Shown: positions 34,248-43,346, counted from the stretch's first letter. The stretch: DNA of 64,000 bases from Sedimentisphaerales bacterium (GCA_016932095.1 JAFGDN010000093.1:23101-87100); one strand, 5' to 3'. Notes: generated by a model not told the origin, from the sequence alone. Translations and numbers: made by a program.

Positions 34248-35546
34248 TTAACCCGTTTCTGCCCCTACAAGAAGTTCCTCGTAAATTTGTGAGCATTTCA
34301 CGGCGGAGTCCGACCATTTTAGTTTTCCCACCTCATAATTGCCGTGGTTTCGCAGCGTAACGCCGAGGGCCGGATGCTGCAGAACGGCAATTATTTTGTT
34401 CGCAATCTCATCGACGTCCCAGAAATCTACCTTGAGCGCGTGCTTTAAGACCTCCGCTACGCCGCTTTGCTTGCTGATGATAACGGGGACGTCATTGTCA
34501 AGCGCCTCTAAAGGAGCGATTCCAAACGGTTCCGATACCGAAGGCATTACATAAAGGTCCGCCATTTTATAAATTTTCTGGACGTCCGCGCCCTGCAGGA
34601 ATCCCGTGAAGAGGACCTTGCTTCCTATGCCTAATTCTGCGGCCATTTCGACTGCCCTGTGCATAAGGTCGCCCGAGCCGACCATTACGAACTTGACATT
34701 GTTCATTTTTTCCAAAACTTTTTTCGCGGCCCTGAGGAAGTAATCAGGGCCTTTTTGCATCGTTATTCTGCCGAGGAACAGAACCACTTTTTCGTCTTTC
34801 GATATGCCCGTTCTGGCGGCAGTGCCGTTGCCATTGCCGTTGCCGTTTCTTTCAACGCCGTTATATACGACCTCAACCTTGCTGCCGCTGACGCCGTATC
34901 GGCCGATTATGATGTTTCGGGTAAGGAAACTGACTGCTATAATCTTGTCGGCTGCGTGCATACCCATTCGTTCGATGTCGTAAACCATCTGGTTGACATG
35001 CTCGCCGCTGCGGTCGAATTCGGTCGAGTGAACGTGGACAACGAGGGGCTTACCTGTTGCCCTGGCGACTGCGATGCCGGCGGGGTAGGTCATCCAGTCG
35101 TGCGCGTGAACGACATCAAATTCCTCTTCGGCGGCCAGCTTGACCGCAAGGTCGGCATAACGATGGACTTCCTTGTACATATCGCCGTGATAATGAATGC
35201 CCCGGCTGCTCGGCGTTGCCCTGCCGTGAGCGGCCCTGATACGTTGCAGGGATTCTTCCATTCTCTGCTGATAATTGTCCGGCCTTTCGTATGGTTGCAG
35301 CGGCGATTTGATGGTCTTGAATTTCACGTTCTTAAGCGTGCGGCGCCTTGTAGTTGCCTGCGGTATTTTCATTCCCGGCATAACAAGCTTGACATGAGTC
35401 GCATAGCTGGTCTGTACCAGGGTAGGAAGGACAAATGTAATCTCCACACCAAGCTGGTCGAGGGCTTTCGTAAGCCCGTAGCACGCCGTTCCCAGTCCTC
35501 CACTGATAAACGGCGGAAACTCCCAACCAAGCATAAAAACTCTCAT
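34248..35546 (-). CDS. GT4/GT5-type glycosyltransferase (glycogen-synthase-like)
   Basis: The N-terminus VFMLGWEFPPFISGGLGTACYGL has the glycine loop of starch/glycogen synthase-like GT-B enzymes, HAHDWMTYPAGIAVA is the family's DW motif, and the C-terminal donor site shows LFLGRITMQKGPDYFLRA, SVSEPFGIAPLEALDNDVPVI (Glu-x7-Glu). At 432 residues it lacks the longer N-terminal part of GlgA. A low-complexity Asn-Gly repeat (RNGNGNGNGTAAR, about 34833-34857) lies between the two domains and comes from a six-base DNA repeat. Likely role: alpha-glucan synthesis with the GH57 enzyme downstream. Confidence 0.85.
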   Translation of the reverse strand: MRVFMLGWEFPPFISGGLGTACYGLTKALDQLGVEITFVLPTLVQTSYATHVKLVMPGMKIPQATTRRRTLKNVKFKTIKSPLQPYERPDNYQQRMEESLQRIRAAHGRATPSSRGIHYHGDMYKEVHRYADLAVKLAAEEEFDVVHAHDWMTYPAGIAVARATGKPLVVHVHSTEFDRSGEHVNQMVYDIERMGMHAADKIIAVSFLTRNIIIGRYGVSGSKVEVVYNGVERNGNGNGNGTAARTGISKDEKVVLFLGRITMQKGPDYFLRAAKKVLEKMNNVKFVMVGSGDLMHRAVEMAAELGIGSKVLFTGFLQGADVQKIYKMADLYVMPSVSEPFGIAPLEALDNDVPVIISKQSGVAEVLKHALKVDFWDVDEIANKIIAVLQHPALGVTLRNHGNYEVGKLKWSDSAVKCSQIYEELLVGAETG

Positions 35547-35983
35547 TTCGGCCCTCGTTGCCTGAATGTTATAACCATTAAATTGTCAATGACTAACGGT
35601 CAAACGCCCTGATAAAGACAAACATCCCCTTAAGGCGGTTGGCATCGTAAAGTATCATCATTATCGACGGCGATATAGACCGCCTTAATCACATATAGAT
35701 ACAAAAACTTCCCAAATGCACTACCTTGATATAATAATCGGGATTTTAACCCCCATTGATTAAACAATTTTTGCGAAATGTCCCGATTAAAGCAGCGTCC
35801 TGCCTGATTTTACCGGCCTGACCCTTCAAAGGAGCTGCAATACGGTGATTTAAGGAATTTTTGTAAATTTAGGCAATTTGTTGAGCAAAATACCAGCCGG
35901 CGCCAACTTAGGACTGATAACATAGTGAAACCCCATAGTATTGGATATATCAGCTAAGGGATTCCCTTGTTGAACAATAAAAT

Positions 35984-36015
35984 AGCCCTCCCACCCAGCA
36001 CTGAATGGAAGGGCT
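35984..36015 (-). terminator. Second hairpin terminator downstream of histone gene
   Basis: On the - strand AGCCCTTCC and GGAGGGCT pair (one bulged base), followed by ATTTTATTG. It lies behind a first hairpin, giving a tandem terminator. Confidence 0.6.
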
Positions 36016-36030
36016 CAAATCAAGGTATTT

Positions 36031-36062
36031 GCCCCGCTGGTAAAACCGAGGTTTTTCGGGGC
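36031..36062 (-). terminator. First hairpin downstream of histone gene
   Basis: GCCCCG (36031-36036) pairs with CGGGGC (36057-36062), with an inner AAAACC/GGTTTT stem. It begins 17 bases after the histone stop codon. There is no long T tract directly after it, so it may be an mRNA 3' stabiliser that works with the next hairpin. Confidence 0.6.
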
Positions 36063-36078
36063 TTGTGTTGAGGACCAG

Positions 36079-36264
36079 TTATAGATCCTGAGCTTTAATG
36101 GTGCTGCGACGGTTGGCCTTGGCTCTATTGGCAGCATTGTCGAGCATAGAATAAACGGCGTTACTAATAGCGCCGATTGCTTCCGATGAGGTCATCATCT
36201 TTTTGCTCTTAATATAAGCCCTTACCTTGCTGGCTACAACCAAAACTTCTCTTTCCTTTGCCAT
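36079..36264 (-). CDS. Bacterial single-histone-fold protein
   Basis: The 61-residue basic protein reads as a histone fold: helix 1 about residues 8-20 (VLVVASKVRAYIK), a short loop, long helix 2 about residues 25-51 (TSSEAIGAISNAVYSMLDNA), then RRSTIKAQDL at 52-61. That end matches the archaeal histone loop 2/helix 3 signature GRKTIKAEDI, but the protein stops there, so helix 3 is very short. This compact form resembles the Bdellovibrio histone Bd0055. It should bind DNA as a dimer. GGAGG precedes the ATG, a 9-bp hairpin lies in the upstream leader and two hairpins follow the stop, so it is a monocistronic gene. Confidence 0.82.
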   Translation of the reverse strand: MAKEREVLVVASKVRAYIKSKKMMTSSEAIGAISNAVYSMLDNAANRAKANRRSTIKAQDL

Positions 36265-36309
36265 TCTAAAATGCCTCCATAATTCAGTTTAAAACTAAAG
36301 TTCAAACGA

Positions 36310-36333
36310 GCCGACACACACTACTGTGTCGGC
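36310..36333 (-). promoter_or_regulatory. Perfect 9-bp hairpin upstream of histone gene
   Basis: GCCGACACA (36310-36318) and TGTGTCGGC (36325-36333) form a perfect inverted repeat with a six-base loop, about 45 bases before the histone ATG. It can be a 5'-leader hairpin that protects the mRNA, or an operator for a dimeric regulator. Confidence 0.5.
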
Positions 36334-36561
36334 AGATTAGATGACTGTTATGGCGGATAAACGAGTTATTTGCAACAAAAAAAACACCTTAAAAAACAAA
36401 TTTTTATAGCCCCTGTCTTAAGGCCTGCCATAAATTCGATTGTGAAAAAGCGGCTTTTTTAATGTTCTGCTTAAGTTCCTGATAATCCCTGCCGAACAAT
36501 CTGATGAATATATTTGTAAACGGTTTTAGCAAATTTATAAACGATATATGGGAGCTGCCAA

Positions 36562-36879
36562 ATGACGAAGCGGAGCAGGAAAGCCCAGAGGTCCCGTTCG
36601 GGCACGCAGGAGCTTGTCATCATCTCAAGCACAGATACTATGGATGAGGCAAGGGATTATGAAACGCTGCTGAAAAACAATGATATTCCCGCCATTGTGA
36701 AAAGGCATCAGGATGAGCTGACAGGCGTAAAGCGTTTCGTCGTTATGGTGCCTGAGGAAATGGTTGATGAGGCGCACGTTATAATCGAGAGCCAGGATTC
36801 ATACGATGACTTCTATGATTCCGAGCTTGACGACGAAATAAGCGAAGAAGATTTGGAAGGCGATATTTTCGATGACTGA
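36562..36879 (+). CDS. DUF2007-like (putative signal-transducing) protein
   Basis: After a basic start (MTKRSRKAQRSRSGT) the core ELVIISSTDTMDEARDYETLL...RFVVMVPEEMVDEAHVIIE has the ferredoxin-like beta-alpha-beta pattern of DUF2007 proteins, and the last 25 residues are almost all acidic (YDDFYDSELDDEISEEDLEG). The split of a basic head and an acidic tail is striking. No enzymatic residue is seen. The gene is divergent from the histone gene across about 300 bases and is followed by another charged small protein gene. Confidence 0.65.
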   Translation: MTKRSRKAQRSRSGTQELVIISSTDTMDEARDYETLLKNNDIPAIVKRHQDELTGVKRFVVMVPEEMVDEAHVIIESQDSYDDFYDSELDDEISEEDLEGDIFDD

Positions 36880-36966
36880 AAATCAGCCGTCCGGCGTTGT
36901 CGGCGGTCTGGGCTGAATTGCAGCGGGCGCCAAGGCCAATAAACCGCGGGGCAAGAGAGGGAAAAA

Positions 36967-37365
36967 ATGGAAACGGACAACCAGCAATTCGATGATTCGG
37001 CTAAACCCGACCAACAATCCTCACAGCAGTTCAAAGAACGCAGAAGCGGAGTTGAGCGGAGGAAAGGAACCGGCCAATGGAACGGGGTTGAACGCAGGCA
37101 AAACGTTGTTGACAGGCGTCTGGGCCTTGACCGCCAACGCGGTCCCGGCCGTCGGCGAGGCGATGACCGGAAAGCCGCCGAAGAAGGGTGTATGTCGGAT
37201 GAGCAGTTTGAGTTTTTGATGGCGATTGATGAGTACAAGAAGCAAAACGCCAGGCCATTCCCTTCCTGGACAGAAGTCCTCGAGGTAATAAAAGCCCTCG
37301 GTTACCGCAAGGTAGCTGAGCCCGCTCCTCTTGCTGAATGTAGCGAGCAAGCCGGGAAGAAATAA
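36967..37365 (+). CDS. Arg-rich repeat protein with conserved C-terminal motif, unknown function
   Basis: Residues 23-65 contain degenerate repeats of the type [35 protein letters not shown], making a very basic segment. Residues 77-115 form a separate helical unit ([38 protein letters not shown]) that recurs in proteins of this kind and may be the functional domain. The ATG follows a GAGAGGGAA site. Nucleic-acid binding is possible from the charge; nothing more can be said. It lies 87 bases behind the DUF2007-like gene. Confidence 0.6.
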   Translation: METDNQQFDDSAKPDQQSSQQFKERRSGVERRKGTGQWNGVERRQNVVDRRLGLDRQRGPGRRRGDDRKAAEEGCMSDEQFEFLMAIDEYKKQNARPFPSWTEVLEVIKALGYRKVAEPAPLAECSEQAGKK

Positions 37366-37708
37366 AAAAAGACGCCCGGTTTGACCAATCCGGCTTTGCC
37401 GGGACAAAAGAAAACGAATCAAAAAATAATGAAGCTCACCTCGCACAGACCCGCCTAATCGCATTATCCTGAAATCGAGGTTTTCGTGGTCTAAGTACGA
37501 AAAAAGGGTTCGCCTCTTGCTATTGAGAAAAACTATGTCTATGATAATGTAGGCGGTATGATGTAATATCTCAAAGCAAAGACGTTCGATTCGGCGGCGT
37601 GGGTGGGGTTTTTGAAATATTAAACCGCACACGCCGGGCGTCGGTACCGTAAGTTTGATACATTTTTCGACGCAGGAATTTGGCCGGAGATTCGGGCAGG
37701 GCGATAAC
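37366..37708. other. Intergenic region upstream of the debranching enzyme
   Basis: The 343 bases contain an imperfect CCCGG/CCGGG hairpin near 37378-37407 and, at 37517-37545, a candidate promoter (TTGCTA, 17-base spacer, TATGAT) that could drive the debranching enzyme. No convincing gene is present; frames crossing it are antisense shadows. Confidence 0.4.
37517..37545 (+). promoter_or_regulatory. Candidate sigma70 promoter of debranching enzyme gene
   Basis: TTGCTA (37517-37522) and TATGAT (37540-37545) are 17 bases apart. The -35 match is only 4 of 6, so this is tentative. Confidence 0.3.
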
Positions 37709-39730
37709 ATGTTGAATCTTAAAAGACCAAGTGAGAAGACAGGTATCCAGATGTTGACGGCCCATATACCTGTCGAACAATTGCTTGAAAAAGAGTGGCT
37801 GCTGACAAATGGCGGGGGGGGTTACGCTTCATCAACCGTTGTCGGCTGCAATACAAGGAGTTATCACGGTCTGCTTGTCGGCTCTTTCGATAGGCCCGCC
37901 AACAGGATATTGGCGTTATCCAACTGCCTTGAAACAGTGTACTGGGGTTCGGGCAAATTTGAGCTTTCCACCTTCGAGTTCCCCGGCGGTATCCTGCCAG
38001 CAGGTTACCTTCGCTTAAAACAATTCAGTTGGGACGTCGGCACTCACTTTCATTACGAAATTGGGGACCTTCGCCTGATAAAGTCCGTTTATCTTCTTCG
38101 CGACCGCAATACCGCCGCGATAGTGTACGAATTCACCGACGTTGAACAGCCCGTTGAGTTTGTGATTCGGCCTTTTGTCGCGCTCAGGGACTTTCATCAG
38201 CTTCAGAAATCGTCCGCGCGTCTCGAATCGAGGCCGGTTGCCGGGGGCGCTCATATCTGGCACCCTTTGCCTGAACTGGGGCATCTGTTGCTCAATTGCA
38301 GGGGAGCGCTTTTTGAAAACGAACCCCAGTGGTGGTTCAATTTCGTTTACCGGCTGTCGAAGGAGAGAGGGCAGCAATTTGCAGAAGACCTTTTCAGCCC
38401 CGGGTTTTTCAAGTGTCTCATAGATTCGCCGCGAACGCTGGTTCTCTGGGCCGATTTTGATAAAGTGTATAAGCCGGGGCATTTTATCGCGCCGGACGTT
38501 GAATACGCCGTTGGAGAGCTTATTGAGCGTCGAAACAGCGTTTTGGCGCCGGCAAATGATGACCGGATTTTGGGCAAACTCTATCAGGCAGGCGACCAGT
38601 TTATCGTAACAAGCCCTAATCAGGGGGGGAATCGCACGACGATTTTTGCCGGCTACCCCTGGTTTGCCGACTGGGGCAGAGACGCCTTCATATCTCTGCC
38701 GGGATTACTTCTTGCGACGCGCCGGCTCGATGATGCCAAATCGGTATTGCTTACCTTTGCCCAGGTCGCCGGCCAGGGCGTCATTCCTAATCGCTTCGAT
38801 GATTACACCAATACCGCCCATTTTAACAGCGTCGATGCCTCGTTGTGGTTCATCAACGCCGCTTTCGCCTGGCTTGCTGTATCAGGCGATATACGGACTT
38901 TTCAAAGCCGGCTTTTGCCGACGATAATTTCAATCATAGATTCATATCAGCACGGCGCCGTCCAGGGAATACATGCCGACAAGGATGGTCTTATTACCGC
39001 CGGCGACCCCGATACCCAGCTTACGTGGATGGACGCCAAATACGACGGTGTTGCCTTTACACCAAGATACGGTAAACCCGTCGAGGTCAACGCCCTGTGG
39101 TATAACGCCATTATGCTGCTCGTGGATTTTCTGACCGCCAACGGCGGCGATTTTGCCCGCCTGCTTGATGTTATGAGAGCCAGGGGTGATACGGTCCGGA
39201 AAAGCTTTAACGGCTTGTTCTGGAATGAAAAATGGGGCTGGCTGAACGATTGCATTTTTCCCGACGGCACGGCAGACGCGACGCTTAGGCCAAACCAGGT
39301 ATTCGCCGTATCTTTACCCTTCTCACCGCTGGACCATACCAGACAGAAAGCCGTTGTGGACGTTATTGAGAAAAAGCTCCTTACGCCATACGGCCTGAGA
39401 ACGCTCTCTCCGGACGACCATAGATACCACGGCGTTTATACCGGCCCACAGGCGAGCCGCGACAGCGCTTATCATCAGGGTACTGTTTGGCCATATCTCA
39501 TCGGGCCTTTTGTCGAGGCATACCTGAAGGTCCACGGGGGGGCTGAAAAAAGCAAAAAGAAGGCAATGGCCTTTATTGAGCCGCTTTTGAAACACCTGAC
39601 GGACGACGGCTGTATCGGTTCGGTCAGCGAGATATTTGACGCAGACAGCCCCCATAAGCCGAAGGGCTGCTTCGCACAGGCCTGGAGCGTAGCTGAGCTT
39701 ATCAGGGCTTACCTGATGGTCAAAAGATAG
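37709..39730 (+). CDS. Glycogen debranching enzyme, bacterial/archaeal type (amylo-alpha-1,6-glucosidase)
   Basis: ATG at 37709 with GCAGGGCG upstream is preferred to a TTG at 37655. The N-terminal domain (about residues 20-280) begins LLEKEWLLTNGGGGYASSTVVG and has NTRSYHGLL, the GDE_N pattern. The C-terminal (alpha/alpha)6-barrel holds YPWFADWGRDAFISLPGL, IPNRFDDYTNTAHFNSVDASLW and YHQGTVWPYLIGPFVEAYL, with catalytic acids expected in these segments. At 674 residues it is full length. It removes alpha-1,6 branches of glycogen and fits the nearby GH57 and GT4 genes. Confidence 0.9.
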   Translation: MLNLKRPSEKTGIQMLTAHIPVEQLLEKEWLLTNGGGGYASSTVVGCNTRSYHGLLVGSFDRPANRILALSNCLETVYWGSGKFELSTFEFPGGILPAGYLRLKQFSWDVGTHFHYEIGDLRLIKSVYLLRDRNTAAIVYEFTDVEQPVEFVIRPFVALRDFHQLQKSSARLESRPVAGGAHIWHPLPELGHLLLNCRGALFENEPQWWFNFVYRLSKERGQQFAEDLFSPGFFKCLIDSPRTLVLWADFDKVYKPGHFIAPDVEYAVGELIERRNSVLAPANDDRILGKLYQAGDQFIVTSPNQGGNRTTIFAGYPWFADWGRDAFISLPGLLLATRRLDDAKSVLLTFAQVAGQGVIPNRFDDYTNTAHFNSVDASLWFINAAFAWLAVSGDIRTFQSRLLPTIISIIDSYQHGAVQGIHADKDGLITAGDPDTQLTWMDAKYDGVAFTPRYGKPVEVNALWYNAIMLLVDFLTANGGDFARLLDVMRARGDTVRKSFNGLFWNEKWGWLNDCIFPDGTADATLRPNQVFAVSLPFSPLDHTRQKAVVDVIEKKLLTPYGLRTLSPDDHRYHGVYTGPQASRDSAYHQGTVWPYLIGPFVEAYLKVHGGAEKSKKKAMAFIEPLLKHLTDDGCIGSVSEIFDADSPHKPKGCFAQAWSVAELIRAYLMVKR

Positions 39731-39780
39731 CTGCTAACCATCAGGCAGGTCAGACATTATGAAATTTGGAGGTTATAAAA

Positions 39781-40605
39781 ATGACGCGAATTAATGTTAT
39801 CAGGGCAGTGGTAATAACACTCTTGATATTCACGGTATGTCTTGCCGTCGAGGTCAATGAGCCAAATGAGAGTGTCATCCCCGTCGTTAAACAACCCAGG
39901 CCGAAAGTCGAAACCGTCACAATGGTCGAATTCTATCTGCGCGACGGCAACGCCATATCAGGAAAGCTGCTCAGCGAGGACAAAAATCAGGTCGTTGTTG
40001 AGCTGCCCGACGAAAGCAAAATTGTCGTGAGGTCATATACTAAAAAAGAGATAGATTCCCGCACTCTCACAACACGTCCTCTTATCGGGTGGAGATACTA
40101 CGTTCGGCTCGGCGATTATTTCGCGGCCAGAACGTGGGATTTTGTCGATGACCCCGATGATTTCATCGAGGCAATACGCTGTTACGAAAAGGCCAAACAA
40201 TCGCTCTTGTCTCAGGGCGGCGACAGTGAAAGAACAGCCGAAATCGACGCCTTAATTGAAAAAACCAGACAAGACAAGGAGGTCTGGACAAGCCAGGTCG
40301 AGACACGCGCCAAGCTCAAACAGCTCGAATATCAGGCCGAGGCCGAGAACCGGCTTAAAAAACTCGAAAAGCAAATCGTTGAAAGCGGCGCTAAACTCAA
40401 CGAGAGTATCAAAGCCCTCGATAAAACCGCTTCAGGCATACAGGACGATTATAAGCGTCTCGAAAAAGCAATGACCGCAATGAACAAGGATTTTGTCGAA
40501 CAAATTAGAATCCTGCAGATACAGATTAATGATAATCGGGTGTTAATTAACGACCTCTGGAACAGGATTAATTTTTTATCGATAAAACCGCCTGCCGGGG
40601 GTTGA
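39781..40605 (+). CDS. Exported coiled-coil protein of unknown function
   Basis: ATG at 39781 follows a GGAGG site. A signal peptide (MTRINVIRAVVITLLIFTVCLA) leads into a small beta domain (MVEFYLRDGNAISGKLLSEDKNQVVVEL, an Sm-like barrel or SH3-like pattern) at about residues 45-75, then a helical part with TPR-like features and a long coiled coil (about residues 165-255) containing ENRLKKLEKQIVESG. The beta motif recalls 'host-factor-like' RNA or peptidoglycan-associated modules, but I do not recognise a family. It lies 50 bases after the debranching enzyme and may be co-transcribed. Confidence 0.6.
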   Translation: MTRINVIRAVVITLLIFTVCLAVEVNEPNESVIPVVKQPRPKVETVTMVEFYLRDGNAISGKLLSEDKNQVVVELPDESKIVVRSYTKKEIDSRTLTTRPLIGWRYYVRLGDYFAARTWDFVDDPDDFIEAIRCYEKAKQSLLSQGGDSERTAEIDALIEKTRQDKEVWTSQVETRAKLKQLEYQAEAENRLKKLEKQIVESGAKLNESIKALDKTASGIQDDYKRLEKAMTAMNKDFVEQIRILQIQINDNRVLINDLWNRINFLSIKPPAGG

Positions 40606-40610
40606 TAATT

Positions 40611-40630
40611 GCTGCAATATGGCAGCTCTT
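40611..40630 (+). terminator. Weak hairpin after exported coiled-coil gene
   Basis: GCTGC (40611-40615) and GCAGC (40622-40626) form a short stem followed by TCTTTT. It lies between two convergent genes. Confidence 0.35.
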
Positions 40631-40653
40631 TTGGCGACAACGTGTTCGTAATG

Positions 40654-41286
40654 TTAAAATTTCCCGGCCATCTGCCTGGCTTTTTCGATTGCGGCGTCGC
40701 GTCTTTGCCGGGCGACCTCTGAGCCGGCCGCCAGCGTCGGTTCAACGACCAAAGAACGAACGTCCGTCAAACCCATAAAGCCGAGTATCAGCTCGATGTA
40801 TTTTTTCTGCATATCGAACGCTTCGCCGGGCGTGCCCGCCGGATATTCCCCGCCGCGGGCGTATGCGACGAAAACGGGTTTGTCCGTAATCAATCCCTTG
40901 TAATTTCCCGCCGTATCGACGGCAAATGTCAGCCCCGGCTGGACGATGATGTCGATATACTGCTTCAGCCGGTAAGGTATCGAGAAATTCCACATCGGGA
41001 CCGCTATTACGTATTTGTCTGCGCTTTTGAATTCCTCGATTACAGCGACGACATTAGCCCAGGCGAGTGTTTCCTTAGGTGAGTGCGGCTGGCTGTGCAT
41101 TACCTTGTATTTGCCCGAAGCCGCCGTGAAATCGAACTCAGGCAGCTTCTCCTCATAAAGCGCAAGCACCTTTACCTCGTCGTCGGGATGTAAATTTTTA
41201 TATGTCTCGATAAACGCGTCCGCCGCCGCGACGGAATACGACCTTTCCCTCATAGGCGATGCCTTGATATACAAAACCTTGCTCAT
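40654..41286 (-). CDS. FMN-dependent NADH-azoreductase / NAD(P)H quinone reductase family
   Basis: The flavodoxin-like fold starts KVLYIKASPMRERSYSVAAADAFIETY, the FMN phosphate loop of AzoR, followed by VIAVPMWNFSIPYRLKQYIDII and VFVAYARGGEYPAG, both typical of AzoR. At 210 residues it has the normal length. It reduces quinones or azo compounds using NADH. It lies 52 bases downstream of trpA on the same strand and could be read through from the trp operon. Confidence 0.87.
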   Translation of the reverse strand: MSKVLYIKASPMRERSYSVAAADAFIETYKNLHPDDEVKVLALYEEKLPEFDFTAASGKYKVMHSQPHSPKETLAWANVVAVIEEFKSADKYVIAVPMWNFSIPYRLKQYIDIIVQPGLTFAVDTAGNYKGLITDKPVFVAYARGGEYPAGTPGEAFDMQKKYIELILGFMGLTDVRSLVVEPTLAAGSEVARQRRDAAIEKARQMAGKF

Positions 41287-41338
41287 AATACCCTCCGAAA
41301 AACAGTTAAAATTTGGTTAACTACCTTCCCGCTGCTTG

Positions 41339-42130
41339 CTATTTCAGGGCCGCCTTGATTTTGCCGATAAACGATGCTGTCTCGCCGATTATGTGTTTCC
41401 TATTATTCAGATTTTTTTCGATAATATCAACTATTTTCGAGCCGATGATTACACCATCCGCACCGGCTTTGGCGACCTCGACGGCATGCTCGGGCCTGCT
41501 TATACCGAAGCCGACGCATACCGGCACATCAGTAACATTTTTAATCCTCGCAACCAATCCTTTAACCGAGCCGGATAGTTTCGCCCTGGTTCCCGTAACG
41601 CCCAAAAGCGATACCGCGTAAATGAAGCCGGTGGTTTGGGAGGTAATCACCTTTAGTCGCTGCGGTTCTGTATTGGGCGTTACCATGAAAACTGTATCAA
41701 GGCCGGCATTTTGGGCGGGGCCGGTAATTTCATCGGCGTCGTCGATACTCAAATCCGCAACGAGAACGCTGTTGACGCCCGCCTTGTGAAAATCTCTGAA
41801 GAACTTTTCGACGCCGTATTGAAATACGAGGTTGTAGTACATCAAAAGCCCAATCGGGATGTCTTTGTGCTGCTTGACCTCCTTGATAAATTCGAGCGCC
41901 TTTTTGGTCGTCATCCCGTTTCGCAGCGACCGCACGTCGGCCTTTTGAATCGTTGGGCCGTCTGCTATCGGGTCTGAAAACGGTATCCCCAGTTCGAGGA
42001 TGTCCGCGCCGGCGTCTATGGCCGATTTCACGATTGCCAAACTTGTTTTGTAGTCCGGGTCGCCTATGACAAAAAACGGTATGACCGCCGCCCGATTCAA
42101 TTCCGAGAAAACCTCTTTATACGCTTTCAT
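41339..42130 (-). CDS. trpA: Tryptophan synthase alpha subunit
   Basis: The 263-residue TIM barrel has the catalytic Glu in ILELGIPFSDPIADGPTIQ (both acid residues conserved), the GLLMYYNLVFQYG strand, VADLSIDDADEI, and the phosphate site VGFGISRPEHA with GADGVIIGSKIV. It cleaves indole-3-glycerol phosphate and passes indole to TrpB. It begins three bases after the trpB stop, so translation is coupled. Confidence 0.95.
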   Translation of the reverse strand: MKAYKEVFSELNRAAVIPFFVIGDPDYKTSLAIVKSAIDAGADILELGIPFSDPIADGPTIQKADVRSLRNGMTTKKALEFIKEVKQHKDIPIGLLMYYNLVFQYGVEKFFRDFHKAGVNSVLVADLSIDDADEITGPAQNAGLDTVFMVTPNTEPQRLKVITSQTTGFIYAVSLLGVTGTRAKLSGSVKGLVARIKNVTDVPVCVGFGISRPEHAVEVAKAGADGVIIGSKIVDIIEKNLNNRKHIIGETASFIGKIKAALK

Positions 42131-42133
42131 TTC

Positions 42134-43312
42134 TCAATCCCTAAGTGGTCTGAATTTTTCAACGATACCTACGTCTTTATCGCCGCGGCCTGAGAGGTTC
42201 ACAACGGCAATCGTTTCTTTTGGCAATTTACCCTTGCGGCTGACCAGGTATGCCAGTGCATGGGCGCTTTCCAGCGCGGGCAAAATTCCCTCTTGTTTAC
42301 ACGTCAGTTCAAAGGCGTCCAAAACTTCTTTATCTTCAGCCGCGACGTATTCGGCCCTGCCGGTATCTTTCAGTAAGCAGTGCTCAGGTCCGACCGCCGG
42401 GTAATCGAGTCCGGCACTTACGGATTCGGTCTCGTGGACCTGGCCTTCCTTGTCCTGCAGGAGGTAGGCCCTTGCGCCGTGCAGGATGCCGACGCGGCCG
42501 GCGACCAGTGTCGCAGCGTGTTTTCCTCTGTTTAAGCTTCTTCCACCTGCCTCGACGCCAATCAGTCGCACGTCCTTGTCCTCTAAAAAGCCCGTGAATA
42601 TCCCTATCGCATTGCTGCCGCCGCCGACACAGGCGACAACCATATCCGGCAGCCGGCCTAATTTATCAAGACATTGCTGTCTCGTTTCCTTTCCGATGCA
42701 GGTTTGGAAATGTTTCACTATCGACGGATAAGGATGCGGCCCGCAAGCCGAGCCGAACAGATAAAACGTGTCCGTTACGTTGGCCGTCCAGTATCGAAGG
42801 GCGTCGTTTATCGCGTCCTTTAATGTTCCCGTTCCGCCCTCTACCGGCACAACCTTCGCCCCGCATAGTTTCATCTTATGAACGTTGACGCTTTGCCGCT
42901 CGATATCGGTTACGCCCATAAAAATCTTCGTTTCCATCCCGAACAGTGCGCCAATCATAGCGGTCGCAAGCCCGTGCTGACCCGCTCCGGTTTCGGCTAT
43001 AAGCTTTGTCTTGCCCATATACTTTGCAAGCAGTCCCTGGCCAAGTGTATTGTTCACTTTGTGTGCTCCGCCGTGAAGCAAATCCTCGCGTTTGAGATAC
43101 ACCTTGAAGCCCACGTATTCGCTGAAGCGCTTTGCGTAATAAAGCGGCGTCGGCCTGCCAGCGTAGTCGGCCAGAAGCCCCGAAAGCTCGTCCACGAAAC
43201 GCTTATCATGGTAGAAGCGATAAAACGATTCCTCCAGCTCCTCCAGAGCCGGTATCAGAACCTCCGGTACATAAAAGCCGCCGTAATCTCCAAATCTTCC
43301 CTTGTATTTCAT
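42134..43312 (-). CDS. trpB: Tryptophan synthase beta subunit
   Basis: The 392-residue PLP enzyme has the Schiff-base lysine in [13 protein letters not shown] near residue 86, [12 protein letters not shown] ([12 protein letters not shown] form) near residue 107, the serine-binding GSACGPHP and the phosphate loop [12 protein letters not shown]. It condenses indole with serine. It is the first of the trpB-trpA pair; the upstream ankyrin gene and a 110-base spacer separate it from trpF. Confidence 0.96.
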   Translation of the reverse strand: MKYKGRFGDYGGFYVPEVLIPALEELEESFYRFYHDKRFVDELSGLLADYAGRPTPLYYAKRFSEYVGFKVYLKREDLLHGGAHKVNNTLGQGLLAKYMGKTKLIAETGAGQHGLATAMIGALFGMETKIFMGVTDIERQSVNVHKMKLCGAKVVPVEGGTGTLKDAINDALRYWTANVTDTFYLFGSACGPHPYPSIVKHFQTCIGKETRQQCLDKLGRLPDMVVACVGGGSNAIGIFTGFLEDKDVRLIGVEAGGRSLNRGKHAATLVAGRVGILHGARAYLLQDKEGQVHETESVSAGLDYPAVGPEHCLLKDTGRAEYVAAEDKEVLDAFELTCKQEGILPALESAHALAYLVSRKGKLPKETIAVVNLSGRGDKDVGIVEKFRPLRD

Positions 43313-43346
43313 AAATTCCGTCTTCCTTTTATCTTTTCTTCTTTTT

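Larger units (their letters stand above)
35547..36078. other. Intergenic region without a recognised gene
   Basis: About 530 bases lie between the GT4 gene start and the histone gene end, both on the - strand. The left part is AT-rich and should hold the promoter of the GT4-GH57 operon; I see no convincing reading frame or clear promoter. The right part holds two hairpins assigned to termination of the histone gene. Confidence 0.5.

Noticed and set aside
34833..34857. Short six-base tandem repeat as a CRISPR-like or mobile repeat
   Set aside because: It is inside the GT4 coding frame and simply encodes Asn-Gly repeats between two domains.
34659..35612. A 317-codon open frame on the + strand
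   Set aside because: It is the antisense shadow of the GT4 glycosyltransferase, which has all family motifs on the - strand; the + frame has no recognisable domain.
37378..37407. CCCGG/CCGGG hairpin as terminator of the Arg-rich protein gene
   Set aside because: The adjacent run is A on the + strand, so the T tract would serve the - strand, where no gene ends; kept only as a note on the intergenic region.
37021..37710. A 229-codon open frame on the - strand
   Set aside because: It runs antisense through the Arg-rich protein gene and intergenic DNA, with low-complexity composition and no ribosome site.
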